A stretch of 64,000 nt of DNA from Clostridiales bacterium (GCA_019416455.1 DXXG01000007.1:186001-250000), one strand, 5' to 3'. Shown: positions 16,495 to 25,634, counted from the stretch's first letter. Notes: a model not told the origin generated them from the sequence alone. Made by a program: numbers and translations.

Positions 16495-17289
16495 TCATCC
16501 TCCTAACAACTGAGACCAGGACAGAAAGGTGGGCCCGTAAAGGGCGTAATCCACAAGGAACAGCACCGTCAGATGAGCGGGATAGAAGATGTAGAAGAAC
16601 CACTTTCCTTTGCGGCTGCCAGGCTGACCGTTGCAGAGAGCCACCAGTCCCACTCCCAGGAGAGCGAACACCGTTTGCTGGACCATGTACCAGAATTGGG
16701 AGGAGTTTCCCACCCACCAAAGGGGTGAGGAAAAACCGGAGAAGTTAGCCACCACAATATAGAAGAAGGCCGTGATCGAACCCAAAGCGATCAACCGAGC
16801 GGTTTTATCCTCAAAGAACAGGTAAGGCATCAGGACGAACAGCACCCCAAAGCCGCCGTAATCCGTGCCCGCCATCTCGCACAGCAGAACGATGGCCACC
16901 ACGGGGAACACTGCCACCCAGCCTCTGTGTTTGCTCTTACAGAATTTTACGATCTCACAGCAGGCCGCCCCGGCAAACAACGTGAAGAACACATTGGAAG
17001 CTGCGAAGTGGGGCGGGATGGGCTGGTCCAGGGCCAGCTGGTAGGGCAGCTCGGAGATCACCGCAAAGAGAAACAGCCTGCCCAAATACCGCCGGGCGCT
17101 GTGGGTGTACACGCATCCCTGGGCGATACCATAGGCGAAAATGGGAAAGGCCATTCTTCCCACCAGACGCATGATGTCATACAGCCCCAGTCCAAAGATC
17201 AAGGGCGGACTGTACGTGATCAGCACCGCAGCGGTGTGATCGATGAACATGGAGACAATAGCGATCCATTTTACAACGTTCCAGGTCAC
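16495..17289 (-). CDS. TraX-family integral membrane protein
   Basis: 264 aa from a GTG at 17289 with AGGAGGA 6 nt upstream; the ATG at 17295 abuts the Shine-Dalgarno and is unlikely. Begins VKWIAIVSMFIDHTAAVL, the TraX signature, and carries LVGRMAFPIFAYGIAQG and about eight membrane helices. TraX acetylates F pilin in E. coli; chromosomal homologues in Firmicutes have no proven substrate and are thought to be acyltransferases. No conjugation genes are nearby. Confidence 0.83.
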   Translation of the reverse strand: MTWNVVKWIAIVSMFIDHTAAVLITYSPPLIFGLGLYDIMRLVGRMAFPIFAYGIAQGCVYTHSARRYLGRLFLFAVISELPYQLALDQPIPPHFAASNVFFTLFAGAACCEIVKFCKSKHRGWVAVFPVVAIVLLCEMAGTDYGGFGVLFVLMPYLFFEDKTARLIALGSITAFFYIVVANFSGFSSPLWWVGNSSQFWYMVQQTVFALLGVGLVALCNGQPGSRKGKWFFYIFYPAHLTVLFLVDYALYGPTFLSWSQLLGG

Positions 17290-17367
17290 GGTCATTCCTC
17301 CTGCTGGTTGGTTTGGATCCATCATAGCACGGCCAAAAGGAAACTACAACCCATGTAAGAAAAACGT

Positions 17368-17399
17368 AAAAAACACCCCCGGGCAAACCGCTCGGGGGC
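17368..17399 (-). terminator. Terminator of galE
   Basis: Minus-strand CCCCCG...CGGGGG stem with TGTTTTTT after it, 80 nt past the galE stop and before the TraX-like gene. Confidence 0.65.
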
Positions 17400-17476
17400 T
17401 CCTGAATGGCACTTGTTCTCTTTTTGTTTCGTTGGCGACGGTCCGCTTTCCGTGGACCTTGCCTTTTGTCTGCTCT

Positions 17477-18466
17477 TTACTTCTGATAGCCGTTGGGATG
17501 GTTTTTATGCCAGTTCCAAGCGGAGGCGATGATGGTCTCCAAATCGTCGTACTTGGGTTCCCAGTGGAGGACCGATTTTGCCTTGTCGCTGGATGCTACC
17601 AACTGAGCGGGGTCGCCTGCCCGCCGGGGAGATTCCACCGCGGGAATGGGATGGCCCGTCACTTTCCGGGCCGTCTCGATGACTTCCTTGACCGTGAAGC
17701 CTACGCCGTTGCCCAGGTTGAAGATGGAGCTTTCGCCGCCGTTGTTCAAATACTCCATGGCCAGGATGTGTGCCTGAGCCAGATCGGTGACGTGGATGTA
17801 GTCACGCACGCAGGTGCCGTCCCGGGTATCGTAGTCGTCCCCGTAAATGCTCACGGATTCCCGCTTACCCAGAGGCACTTGAAGAATCAGGGGGATCAGG
17901 TGGGTCTCCGGATTGTGAGCCTCGCCGATCTCACCGCTCTTATGCGCGCCGCAGGCGTTGAAATACCGCAGGGACACATACCGCAGGCCGTGGGCCTGGC
18001 CCACCCAGTGGAACATCCGCTCCATGGAAAGCTTGGTCTCTCCGTAGGTGTTGGTGGGATGAGTGGGATCCGTCTCCAGGATGGGAATGTTCTCCGGCTC
18101 GCCGTAGGTGGCGGCGGTGGAAGAGAACACGATCTTCCCGATGCCATGAGCCACCATGGCTTCCAAAAGCACCTTGGTGCCGCACAGATTGTTGTCATAG
18201 TACTTCAGGGGATCGGTCATGCTTTCCCCCACCAGGGAATTGGCGGCGAAATGGATGACGCCGTCGATCTTTTCCTTTTGGAACAGATCGTCCAGAAAAG
18301 CCCGGTCCCGGATATCCCCCTGATAGAACCGCGCCTTAGGATGAACAGCCTCCCGGTGGCCTGTTTCCAGGTTGTCCGCGATGACTACCTCCACGCCGTT
18401 GTCGATGAGTTCGTACGCTGTGTGAGAGCCGATGTAGCCGGCTCCGCCCAATACCAAAACCGCCAT
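17477..18466 (-). CDS. galE: UDP-glucose 4-epimerase
   Basis: 329 aa short-chain dehydrogenase/reductase. NAD-binding GGAGYIGSHTAYELI at residues 7-21, catalytic SSTAATYGEPE and YGETKLSMER (Tyr and Lys), and substrate-loop YFNACGAH. Interconverts UDP-glucose and UDP-galactose for the Leloir pathway and for glycan precursors. Single-gene unit, divergent from the AraC regulator. Confidence 0.95.
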   Translation of the reverse strand: MAVLVLGGAGYIGSHTAYELIDNGVEVVIADNLETGHREAVHPKARFYQGDIRDRAFLDDLFQKEKIDGVIHFAANSLVGESMTDPLKYYDNNLCGTKVLLEAMVAHGIGKIVFSSTAATYGEPENIPILETDPTHPTNTYGETKLSMERMFHWVGQAHGLRYVSLRYFNACGAHKSGEIGEAHNPETHLIPLILQVPLGKRESVSIYGDDYDTRDGTCVRDYIHVTDLAQAHILAMEYLNNGGESSIFNLGNGVGFTVKEVIETARKVTGHPIPAVESPRRAGDPAQLVASSDKAKSVLHWEPKYDDLETIIASAWNWHKNHPNGYQK

Positions 18467-18502
18467 GACGCATAACCTCCTATGTAATTTTTCCGCAGCA
18501 GG

Positions 18503-18531
18503 TTGCTTTCTGCTTTCACTGTTATTATAAT
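18503..18531 (+). promoter_or_regulatory. Promoter of the AraC-type regulator gene
   Basis: TTGCTT (18503-18508), 17 nt spacer, TATAAT (18526-18531). Confidence 0.7.
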
Positions 18532-18593
18532 GAGTTTATACGCAGGAAATCAACAAGGATATTGGCCGCTTCTTTTCATATATTGAGGTTTTT

Positions 18594-19490
18594 ATGGAAT
18601 TACGGGTTAATAAAGAAAAACGGGAGCTGAAATCTCACGGCACCTACGAATTTCCGGTGAATATCAGCCGAAAACGGATCTCTTCCTACGAGACCGGTTC
18701 CTTCCCTTGGCACTGGCACAACGAGGTAGAACTGACCCTTGTCCTCTCCGGGGAAATGGACTACCGGGTCAACGACAGCAGCTACCGGCTTCGGGAAGGG
18801 GAAGGACTTTTCTGCAACGCCGATGCCCTCCACGCCGGCAGCCGGGTGGGAGATTCCGACTGCGACTATCTGTCGGTCTCCTTTCATCCTCGGCTGCTGG
18901 GAGGTTACGAAGGCTGCGTCATCCGGCGCAAATTCGTGGACACCATCGTCAGCGGTGATCGCCCCTCCCTGCCTCTTTCCCCAGAGGAGGAGTGGCAGAA
19001 GGAAATCTTGGAGACATTGGGGCGGATCTACCGCTTGACCCAGTCACGGTCCGAGGTTTTCGAGCTGGAAGTGCAGCGTCTCCTGCTGGGGATCTGGGGA
19101 GAACTGTTCCGCCACTGGGAGGACCAGTCCCCCGCGCCTTCCGACCCGGAGAAGATCGAACGCTTGCGGGTGATCCTGGCCTATCTCCACCAGCACTACG
19201 GGGAAAAGATCACCCTGGAGGACGTAGCCAAGGAAGTGGGACTGTGCAAAAGCGAGTGCTGCCGGTTTTTCCGACGGCAGATGCGCCAGTCCCTGTTTGA
19301 CTACCTGCTGGATTACCGCATCGGCAGAAGCCTGCCCCTGCTGCGGGATGGAAAAGCCACCGTGGCGGAAGTGGCTTCTCTGGTGGGATTTTCCAACCCG
19401 GCCTACTTTTCCAAGGTCTTTCGTGGCCGAATGAAGCGCTCTCCCCGGGAATACCGCCTGGCTAAGGGTGAAGAACAGAAGGGCGCTTAA
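18594..19490 (+). CDS. AraC-family transcriptional regulator
   Basis: 298 aa. N-terminal cupin-type sensor domain (FPWHWHNEVELTLVLSGEM, about residues 38-56, with His/Glu pocket residues) and C-terminal double helix-turn-helix (LEDVAKEVGLCKSECCRFFR; VAEVASLVGFSNPAYFSKVF). Probably responds to a sugar. Weak TTGAGG site before the ATG. Followed 21 nt later by the esterase gene. Could also act on galE. Confidence 0.9.
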   Translation: MELRVNKEKRELKSHGTYEFPVNISRKRISSYETGSFPWHWHNEVELTLVLSGEMDYRVNDSSYRLREGEGLFCNADALHAGSRVGDSDCDYLSVSFHPRLLGGYEGCVIRRKFVDTIVSGDRPSLPLSPEEEWQKEILETLGRIYRLTQSRSEVFELEVQRLLLGIWGELFRHWEDQSPAPSDPEKIERLRVILAYLHQHYGEKITLEDVAKEVGLCKSECCRFFRRQMRQSLFDYLLDYRIGRSLPLLRDGKATVAEVASLVGFSNPAYFSKVFRGRMKRSPREYRLAKGEEQKGA

Positions 19491-19511
19491 TATGGGGAAA
19501 GGAGAAGTCTG

Positions 19512-20222
19512 ATGAAAGGTCATTTGGAACGTTTTTCCCTGGAAGGCCGACCCTGTGCCTGCCTTGTGCCCCAAGGTGAAGGACCTTTTCCGGTACTTTG
19601 TCTGTGCGGATGGAACCTAGCTGACCGGCTGTACGTTTTGGGAGAAGACCTCCCTCCCGCAGCGCTGCTGTTTGTGACCGCGGAGGGAGACCGGGACTTC
19701 ACGCCCTGGCCAGCCCCAGGTGTCCGGGAAGGGGAATGCTTTCTCGGCGAAGGGGAAGCTTATCTTCGCTTTATAATAGAAAGGGCCCTGCCCTACGGAG
19801 CGGAACACTTTTCCTTCAGCGACCGCTGGGAGGACCGGGCCATTTTGGGATACTCTTTAGGGGGATTGTTTGCTTTGTGGGCCCAGAGTCAGGGGCAGCT
19901 GTTTCAAACTGCCGCTTCCCTGTCCGGGTCCCTGTGGTACCCCGGCTGGATGGACTATCTGAGATCCCACCCGCCCCGGAAGGAAGAAAGCGTCTACCTT
20001 TCCCTGGGGGATCGGGAAGAACTGGGCGGCCCACCTCTGCTGCGCACTGTGGGAGACTGCACCCGCCAGGCCCATGAGTTTTATCAGTCTTTGGGACTGG
20101 ACACTATATTAGAATGGAACAAGGGCGGCCACGGAAAAGGTGTGGAAGGCCGATGGAAAAAAGCCTTGGCTTGGACATCTGCTCGGGTGACCGGGACAAG
20201 AGAAAGGAGCGTCACGGAATGA
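19512..20222 (+). CDS. Alpha/beta-hydrolase, esterase-like
   Basis: 236 aa with nucleophile elbow GYSLGG (Ser about residue 118) and a likely catalytic His in the C-terminal GGHGKG. Size and layout resemble Fes/esterase-D-type hydrolases. No signal peptide, so cytosolic. Substrate unknown. Its TGA overlaps the rarA ATG. Confidence 0.78.
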   Translation: MKGHLERFSLEGRPCACLVPQGEGPFPVLCLCGWNLADRLYVLGEDLPPAALLFVTAEGDRDFTPWPAPGVREGECFLGEGEAYLRFIIERALPYGAEHFSFSDRWEDRAILGYSLGGLFALWAQSQGQLFQTAASLSGSLWYPGWMDYLRSHPPRKEESVYLSLGDREELGGPPLLRTVGDCTRQAHEFYQSLGLDTILEWNKGGHGKGVEGRWKKALAWTSARVTGTRERSVTE

Positions 20223-21559
20223 ATCAGCAGTCGTTCTTTCAGCAGGACCCTCAGGATACCCCTCTGGCCACCCGGATGCGTCCCAGGACCCTGGAAGAAT
20301 TTGTGGGGCAGGAACAGCTTTTGGGAGAGGGTAAAGTGCTGCGGCAGCTGATCGATCAGGACCGAGTCTCCTCCATGATCTTCTGGGGCCCTCCCGGAGT
20401 GGGCAAAACAACTTTGGCCCGGATCATCGCCGGAAAGACAAAATCCAACTTCATCAATTTCAGCGCCGTCACCAGCGGGATCAAAGAGATCAAAGGGGTG
20501 ATGGCGGAAGCGGAGCAGAACCGGCTCATGGGAGAGCGGACCATCCTGTTCGTGGACGAGATCCACCGGTTCAACAAGGCACAGCAGGACGCGTTTCTCC
20601 CCTTCGTGGAAAAGGGAAGCATCGTGCTTATCGGCGCCACCACAGAGAACCCCTCCTTTGAGGTAAATTCCGCTCTGCTCTCCCGATGCAAGGTGTTCGT
20701 GCTTCAGGCGCTCACCCCGAAGGACTTAGAGAAGCTGCTTCAGAACGCCTTAAAGGACCCCCGAGGTTTTGGGGGCCAGGATATCCGCCTGGAAGAGGGA
20801 ACTCTGGAGACCATTGCCAACTTCGCCAACGGAGACGCCCGCACGGCTTTGGGGACATTGGAGATGGTGGTCCTCAACGGCCGCCGGGAACGGGAAGTCA
20901 CCTATGTGACCAAGGACATTCTGGAACAGTGCGTCAGCCAAAAATCTCTGCTCTACGACAAGAACGGAGAGGAACATTACAATCTGATCTCCGCCCTGCA
21001 CAAATCCATGCGCAACTCTGATCCGGATGCCGCCGTTTACTGGCTGGCCCGGATGCTGGAAGCGGGAGAAGACCCCCTATACGTGGCCCGGCGGCTGATC
21101 CGTTTTGCCAGTGAGGACGTGGGCATGGCGGATTCTCGGGCATTGGAACTGGCTGTGGCGGCGTACCAGGCATGCCACTTTATCGGGATGCCGGAATGTT
21201 CCGTGAATTTGACCCACATGGTGGTGTACCTGTCTCTGGCGCCCAAGTCCAACTCCCTGTATGTGGCCTACGAGACTGCCAAGAAGGATGCCCAGAAAAT
21301 GCTGGCGGAACCGGTGCCCTTGGTCATCCGCAACGCTCCCACACAGTTGATGAAAGACCTGCACTATGGGGAAGGTTACCAGTATGCCCATGACACAAGG
21401 GAGAAACTCACTTCCATGCAGTGCCTGCCTGATTCCCTCCTAGGTAAGGAGTACTATCACCCCACGGATCAGGGCAGCGAATTGCGGGTAGCTCAGAGGT
21501 TAGAACAGATCAAAGCCTGGAAGCAGGAAGCCCGTTCTAAAGAAAAAGGCGGCGCTTGA
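20219..21559 (+). CDS. rarA: Replication-associated recombination protein RarA (MgsA) ATPase
   Basis: 446 aa from the ATG that overlaps the esterase stop (ATGA), with AAAGGAGC upstream. Walker A GPPGVGKTTLA near residue 60, Walker B LFVDEIHRFNKAQQDAFLP, sensor GATTENPSFEVNSALLSRC, and the C-terminal MgsA tetramerisation region. Acts at stalled replication forks. The coupling to an esterase is probably incidental. Confidence 0.95.
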   Translation: MNQQSFFQQDPQDTPLATRMRPRTLEEFVGQEQLLGEGKVLRQLIDQDRVSSMIFWGPPGVGKTTLARIIAGKTKSNFINFSAVTSGIKEIKGVMAEAEQNRLMGERTILFVDEIHRFNKAQQDAFLPFVEKGSIVLIGATTENPSFEVNSALLSRCKVFVLQALTPKDLEKLLQNALKDPRGFGGQDIRLEEGTLETIANFANGDARTALGTLEMVVLNGRREREVTYVTKDILEQCVSQKSLLYDKNGEEHYNLISALHKSMRNSDPDAAVYWLARMLEAGEDPLYVARRLIRFASEDVGMADSRALELAVAAYQACHFIGMPECSVNLTHMVVYLSLAPKSNSLYVAYETAKKDAQKMLAEPVPLVIRNAPTQLMKDLHYGEGYQYAHDTREKLTSMQCLPDSLLGKEYYHPTDQGSELRVAQRLEQIKAWKQEARSKEKGGA

Positions 21560-21625
21560 ATAATACCCCGTTTCCCCGCCAGTAAGAAACCTGTCGAATA
21601 ATTTCAGAAAGAGCTTTTCCATCGA

Positions 21626-21654
21626 TTGACAGAACGCATTTCCCACATTATAAT
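21626..21654 (+). promoter_or_regulatory. Consensus promoter of the purine permease gene
   Basis: TTGACA (21626-21631), 17 nt, TATAAT (21649-21654). Perfect consensus, leaving a leader of about 155 nt before the start codon. Confidence 0.88.
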
Positions 21655-21660
21655 CAGCGT

Positions 21661-21793
21661 AGTGGCGCTTTTTCGCGCCCATCACCCTGAGCCGGATGGC
21701 TCCCGAAAGCGGTCCTCCTCTGCCAGTGCGGTTTGATTTTCGGCAAAGGAGCGCGGCGGCGGGGCAGCCCTCCGGCATACGCCGCTTGAGCGG
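21661..21793 (+). ncRNA. Structured 5' leader, candidate riboswitch or attenuator
   Basis: GGCGC/GCGCC hairpin (21664-21679); a long-range stem GCCGGATGGCT (21691-21701) with AGCCCTCCGGC (21766-21776), 10 of 11 paired; an enclosed stem CTCCTCTGCC (21715-21724) with GGCAAAGGAG (21742-21751); and CCGC-TTGA-GCGG (21782-21793) followed by TAATTTATTT just before the GGAAGG site. It does not match the purine (guanine/adenine) riboswitch consensus or any class I can name. Confidence 0.5.
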
Positions 21794-21817
21794 TAATTTA
21801 TTTAGGAAGGTGAGTAA

Positions 21818-23173
21818 ATGGAAAAGTTCTTTAAGTTCAAGGAGAACGGCACCACTCTTGGCAGAGAAGTGATCGCCGGCCTGACGACGTTCTTCGCCAT
21901 GGCCTACATCATCGTGGTCAACCCCACGCTGCTCAGTGAGTCCGGCATGGAGTGGGGCGCTGTTTTCCTGGCCACCATCATCGCTTCCATCATCGGCACT
22001 CTGATCATGGGCTTGGTGGCAAACGTCCCCTACGCCCAGGCTCCCGGTATGGGCCTGAACGCGTTCTTCGTGTACACCGTGTGCTTCGGTCTGGGCTTCA
22101 CCTGGCAGCAGGCTTTGTCCATGGTGTTCATCTGCGGCCTGATCAACATCATCATCACCGTGACCAAGCTGCGTAAGTTCATCATCAAGTCCATCCCCCG
22201 CAGCCTTCAGAACGCTATCGGCGGCGGTATCGGCATTTTCGTGGCCTATCTGGGTCTGCTGAACGTGGGCATCATCAACTTCGGTTCCGGTGTTCCCGCT
22301 CTCTCCACCCTGAATCAGCCCACCTTCTGGCTGTTCCTCATCGGCCTGGCTCTCACCATCGTTCTGCTGGTGTGCAACGTGAAGGGCGCCATCCTCATCG
22401 GCATCGTTGTGACTGCTGTCCTGGGCATCCCCATGGGCGTCACCGTCACCAGCGACACTGTCAGCTTCACCGAAGCTTGTGCCGCTCTGCCCACCACCTT
22501 CGGCGCTATCTTCACCAGCGCCGGCCTGCCCTCTCTGTTCACTGACGCTGCCAAGCTCCCCCTGGTGCTTGTGACCATCTTCTCCTTCAGCGTTTCCGAT
22601 ACATTTGACACCATCGGCACCTTCATCGGCACTGGCCGTCGTACCGGCATCTTCTCCGATGAGGACGAAAAGACCATGGAGACTAATTCCGGCTTCAAGT
22701 CCAAGATGGACCGCGCTCTGTTCGCTGACGCCACCGCCACCTCCATTGGCGCTATCTTTGGCACCAGCAACACTACCACTTACGTGGAGAGCGCTGCTGG
22801 CATCGGCGCCGGCGGCCGCACCGGCTTCACCAGCGTGATCGTTGCCCTGTGCTTCGCTCTCAGCGCCTTCCTGGCCACCTTCGTCAGCGCCATCCCCTTT
22901 GCTGCCACTGCTCCCGCTCTGGTAGTGGTGGGCGTCATGATGATGTCCGCTTTCAAAGAGATCAAGTGGGACGACTTCAACGAGGCTGTGCCCGCTTTCT
23001 TCGCAGGCGTGTTCATGGCTCTGTGCTACAGCATCTCCTACGGCATCGCCGCTGGCTTCATCTTCTACTGCATCGTGAAGATCTGCAAGGGCAAGGCCAA
23101 GGAGATCCATCCCATTCTGTGGGTGGTCACCGCTCTGTTCATCCTGAACTTCATCCTGCTGGCCCTCATCTAA
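21818..23173 (+). CDS. NCS2-family purine permease (AzgA/PbuG type)
   Basis: 451 aa with about 13 membrane helices. Signature segments QAPGMGLNAFFVYT (residues 71-84) and FGTSNTTTYVESAAGIGAG mark the adenine/guanine/hypoxanthine branch. Imports nucleobases by proton symport. Single-gene unit between the structured leader and a strong terminator. Codon use is highly biased, suggesting high expression. Confidence 0.92.
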   Translation: MEKFFKFKENGTTLGREVIAGLTTFFAMAYIIVVNPTLLSESGMEWGAVFLATIIASIIGTLIMGLVANVPYAQAPGMGLNAFFVYTVCFGLGFTWQQALSMVFICGLINIIITVTKLRKFIIKSIPRSLQNAIGGGIGIFVAYLGLLNVGIINFGSGVPALSTLNQPTFWLFLIGLALTIVLLVCNVKGAILIGIVVTAVLGIPMGVTVTSDTVSFTEACAALPTTFGAIFTSAGLPSLFTDAAKLPLVLVTIFSFSVSDTFDTIGTFIGTGRRTGIFSDEDEKTMETNSGFKSKMDRALFADATATSIGAIFGTSNTTTYVESAAGIGAGGRTGFTSVIVALCFALSAFLATFVSAIPFAATAPALVVVGVMMMSAFKEIKWDDFNEAVPAFFAGVFMALCYSISYGIAAGFIFYCIVKICKGKAKEIHPILWVVTALFILNFILLALI

Positions 23174-23196
23174 AAGGATCGCAAATCAGAATTCCA

Positions 23197-23230
23197 GGCT
23201 CCGTCTTTCGGGACGGGGCCTTTTATTTTT
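23197..23230 (+). terminator. Terminator of the purine permease gene
   Basis: GGCTCCGTC-TTTC-GGGACGGGGCC stem then TTTTATTTTTT. Confidence 0.9.
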
Positions 23231-23524
23231 TGAAAAGCTATCGCCTTTACACAATAGGATAGTTCCAGGAAAATCCTAATGTTATCAGCACTCTATATGT
23301 AAAGCTATTTAACTTTTCGCAAATAAAACGAAAGCCGTCCAAGCTATGCCGGACGGCGAGAGAGGGAGGAAAATCTATGAAAAAAGCGAGAGGGGAAGGT
23401 AACTTCATCGGCGCCTCTTCTCTTCTGCTGTGACCTTAGTATACCCAGCTTTTTTGAATTCTATTTGAACAACTTCTGAGATTTTTATAAAGGCTTTTTT
23501 AAGAGTTGGAAAACATCTCCAGAC
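23231..23524. other. AT-rich intergenic stretch with a hairpin and a tiny reading frame
   Basis: No gene of normal size. It holds the GCCGTCC/GGACGGC hairpin and the 18-codon frame listed separately, then AT-rich DNA up to the next promoter. Confidence 0.6.
23377..23433 (+). CDS. Possible 18-residue leader peptide or small protein
   Basis: ATG with a strong GGGAGGA 7-8 nt upstream opens an 18-codon frame (MKKARGEGNFIGASSLLL). Just before it is a perfect hairpin GCCGTCC/GGACGGC (23334-23357). Nothing ties it to the next gene, which has its own promoter 90 nt on. Low confidence that it is translated. Confidence 0.3.
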   Translation: MKKARGEGNFIGASSLLL

Positions 23525-23553
23525 TTGCTAAGGTCCCGCCCGGGTGCTATAAT
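23525..23553 (+). promoter_or_regulatory. Promoter of the inositol-monophosphatase-like gene
   Basis: TTGCTA, 17 nt spacer, TATAAT (23548-23553). It lies inside the longest reading frame and shows that the true start is the ATG at 23594. Confidence 0.75.
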
Positions 23554-23593
23554 GAGCCGCGAGGGGCATCGGCCCAAGAAAGGAAGAAAGATC

Positions 23594-24376
23594 ATGGAAT
23601 TGGAACAGTTGGCCGCGAAAGCCAGCAGTATTGTGCAGGAAGCGGGGAATTTGATCAAGTCTATCCCCCGGCCCCAGATCTACACCAAGGAGGGCCACGC
23701 CAATTTTGTCACCGAAGCTGACATGGCCTCTCAGAAATTTTTGATCGAGCATCTGACTCCTCTGCTGCCAGACGCCTACTTTTTCGCCGAGGAGAAAGAG
23801 GATAACCAACTGGCTCCCGGCTGGAACTGGATCATCGATCCCATCGATGGCACCACCAACTTTATCCGAGACTACAAAGCCTCCACTATTTCTGTAGGCT
23901 TAGTGAAGGACGGTGAGGGTGCGCTGGGGCTAGTTTTGGATCCTTACCGTGAGGAACTGTTTATAGGGATCCGGGGACAGGGAGCTTTCTGCAACGGAAA
24001 GCCTATCCACGCTACGGACGTGCCTGCTGCCAACGCTCTGATAGCATTCGGGACAGCGCCTTACTACCAGGAGCTGAAAGAAGCCACTTTCGCTATGGCC
24101 AAGGAAGTGGCCATACGCTGCGGAGATCTGCGCCGGAGCGGTTCCGCGGCTCTGGACTTGTGCCACGTTGCCATGGGCCGCATGGACGGCTTCTTTGAGA
24201 TGCGTCTTTCCCCCTGGGATTACGCCGGCAGCTCTGTGATCCTCCGGGAAGCGGGAGCAGTGATTGGCACCGCTCCCGGCCGGGAATTCTCCTACCAGAA
24301 GCCCCAGACTATCCTAGCGGGCGCGCCCAAGGTTTACACCGTGCTGGAGGAGATCGCCGGAAAGCACTGTCCGTAA
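23594..24376 (+). CDS. Inositol monophosphatase family protein
   Basis: 260 aa. Metal and phosphate motifs: FAEEKEDNQ, IIDPIDGTTNF (residues about 80-90) and SPWDYAGSSVILREAGAV. The family hydrolyses inositol phosphates, NADP(H) or PAP, and the bacterial substrate is often undefined. Weak AAAGGAAG site. Single-gene unit. Confidence 0.92.
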   Translation: MELEQLAAKASSIVQEAGNLIKSIPRPQIYTKEGHANFVTEADMASQKFLIEHLTPLLPDAYFFAEEKEDNQLAPGWNWIIDPIDGTTNFIRDYKASTISVGLVKDGEGALGLVLDPYREELFIGIRGQGAFCNGKPIHATDVPAANALIAFGTAPYYQELKEATFAMAKEVAIRCGDLRRSGSAALDLCHVAMGRMDGFFEMRLSPWDYAGSSVILREAGAVIGTAPGREFSYQKPQTILAGAPKVYTVLEEIAGKHCP

Positions 24377-24394
24377 CTTTTCCACAAACACAAA

Positions 24395-24429
24395 ACACCC
24401 CTGGGGAATCGTCCCCAAGGGTGTTTTTT
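24395..24429. terminator. Bidirectional terminator
   Basis: ACACCC-CTGGGG...CCCCAAGGGTGT followed by TTTTTT; serves the converging phosphatase and DUF4129 genes. Confidence 0.85.
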
Positions 24430-24440
24430 ATTGCAGACCT

Positions 24441-25616
24441 TTATTTTAGTTCGCGGCTTTCCTGAACAGTACATCCCTCCATGCTGTACCGAGCTTTCTC
24501 GTAAAGAGCATGGAGCCGTTGATCCTCCAGTCCCACCTGCTCCTCGATCTCCTGGGGCACTGCCCATTGAGGAGGCGGCTCCTGAGCCAAACGGAGCACG
24601 GTCCTGCGGTATTTTCTCCGCACCTGCGCATTGGGGGAACGGTCCCAGAAAGCGGGCCGTCTCCGCTTTTCTTTAGGAATAGACTCCGCTTGCTCTTCTT
24701 CCCCACGCAAATACTGGACCACGTCTCGGTGATCCACAAAGGATCCTCGGAAATTACGCAGGATAAGGTACACGCCATACAGCAAAGCAAACGCCGCCAA
24801 GGCAATCCCTATCGCAATGAGGAAATAGGTGAAAAAGGCCGGGATCTTAAAGCTGGAATTTTCCCCCATGTCCTTCATCCATTGGGGAATATCGTAGTTC
24901 CCCACCTGGGTCTCCTCCATCTCCACTACGGCTTGCGTCTGCCTTTTCTGATTCTCAATGTGGAAATAGCCGTCCTCCATCAGCAAAGCGGGCAAAAGAA
25001 GGGCCCCAGTGAAAACCACCATTACAAGCACAGCCAAGCCGGTGGTGCGCACGATCCGTTTTACCGGCACTCCGGCCATTTTCTGGTTCAGAGACAGATA
25101 CCGCTGGATCCTGGCCAATCCCGTTCGGGATCCCCACAGCAGAAGATAGGCCGCTGCCCAAATAAAGCAGACTTTTTGCAGTCTGGCGCCGCCACTCATG
25201 GCGCTGTACACAAAGGGAAGCAGCACCACCAGCACCAGGGGTAAATGAGGAGCGTCCAGCGCGGACTCCACCGGGTCCTCGGCGATCCTGTTTCGTCCCC
25301 GAAAAAAACACACCACTACCACCGGCACCGCTGCCAAAGGATACCCCAGCAGCAGCCAGGCAAGACCACAAGAGACAAGACCCACCAGCAGGAACTGCCA
25401 CATCTTTCGGGAGAATTCTCCGGCAAAGTCCACTGCCGCGAAGGGAATGGCTATCAAAAGGCCCCTCCAAACGGACCAGGAAAGGCTTTCCTCTCCCAAG
25501 ATCACCCGCAGGACGGTCCCATAATACAAAGCCACCAGCAAGGCGCAGTGGAGCCACCCCATGGCTCGCAGCAACAGTTCCCGCCAACCGCCCAGTCTAC
25601 GACATATCAGCTTCAA
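24441..25616 (-). CDS. Multi-pass membrane protein with DUF4129-like C-terminus
   Basis: 391 aa, TTG start 8 nt after AAAGGAGGG. Several N-terminal membrane helices, a further helix near residues 265-285, and a basic cytosolic tail ending EDQRLHALYEKARYS, the end pattern of DUF4129 domains. Third gene of a MoxR-DUF58-membrane protein operon. In other bacteria this context includes a TgpA-type transglutaminase; none is visible here. Role unknown, possibly envelope protein maturation. Confidence 0.7.
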   Translation of the reverse strand: MKLICRRLGGWRELLLRAMGWLHCALLVALYYGTVLRVILGEESLSWSVWRGLLIAIPFAAVDFAGEFSRKMWQFLLVGLVSCGLAWLLLGYPLAAVPVVVVCFFRGRNRIAEDPVESALDAPHLPLVLVVLLPFVYSAMSGGARLQKVCFIWAAAYLLLWGSRTGLARIQRYLSLNQKMAGVPVKRIVRTTGLAVLVMVVFTGALLLPALLMEDGYFHIENQKRQTQAVVEMEETQVGNYDIPQWMKDMGENSSFKIPAFFTYFLIAIGIALAAFALLYGVYLILRNFRGSFVDHRDVVQYLRGEEEQAESIPKEKRRRPAFWDRSPNAQVRRKYRRTVLRLAQEPPPQWAVPQEIEEQVGLEDQRLHALYEKARYSMEGCTVQESRELK

Positions 25617-25634
25617 AATGGGTCCCTCCTTTCC

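Noticed and set aside
15999..17289. Conjugation locus because of TraX
   Set aside because: No other Tra proteins, relaxase or coupling protein; chromosomal TraX-like proteins are common.
21655..21817. Classic purine riboswitch before the purine permease gene
   Set aside because: The conserved loops and the three-way-junction core of the purine aptamer are not found. I kept it only as an unidentified structured leader.
21500..23110. 536-codon minus-strand frame opposite the purine permease
   Set aside because: Acidic/His-rich low-complexity product caused by codon bias of the real gene; no start signal.
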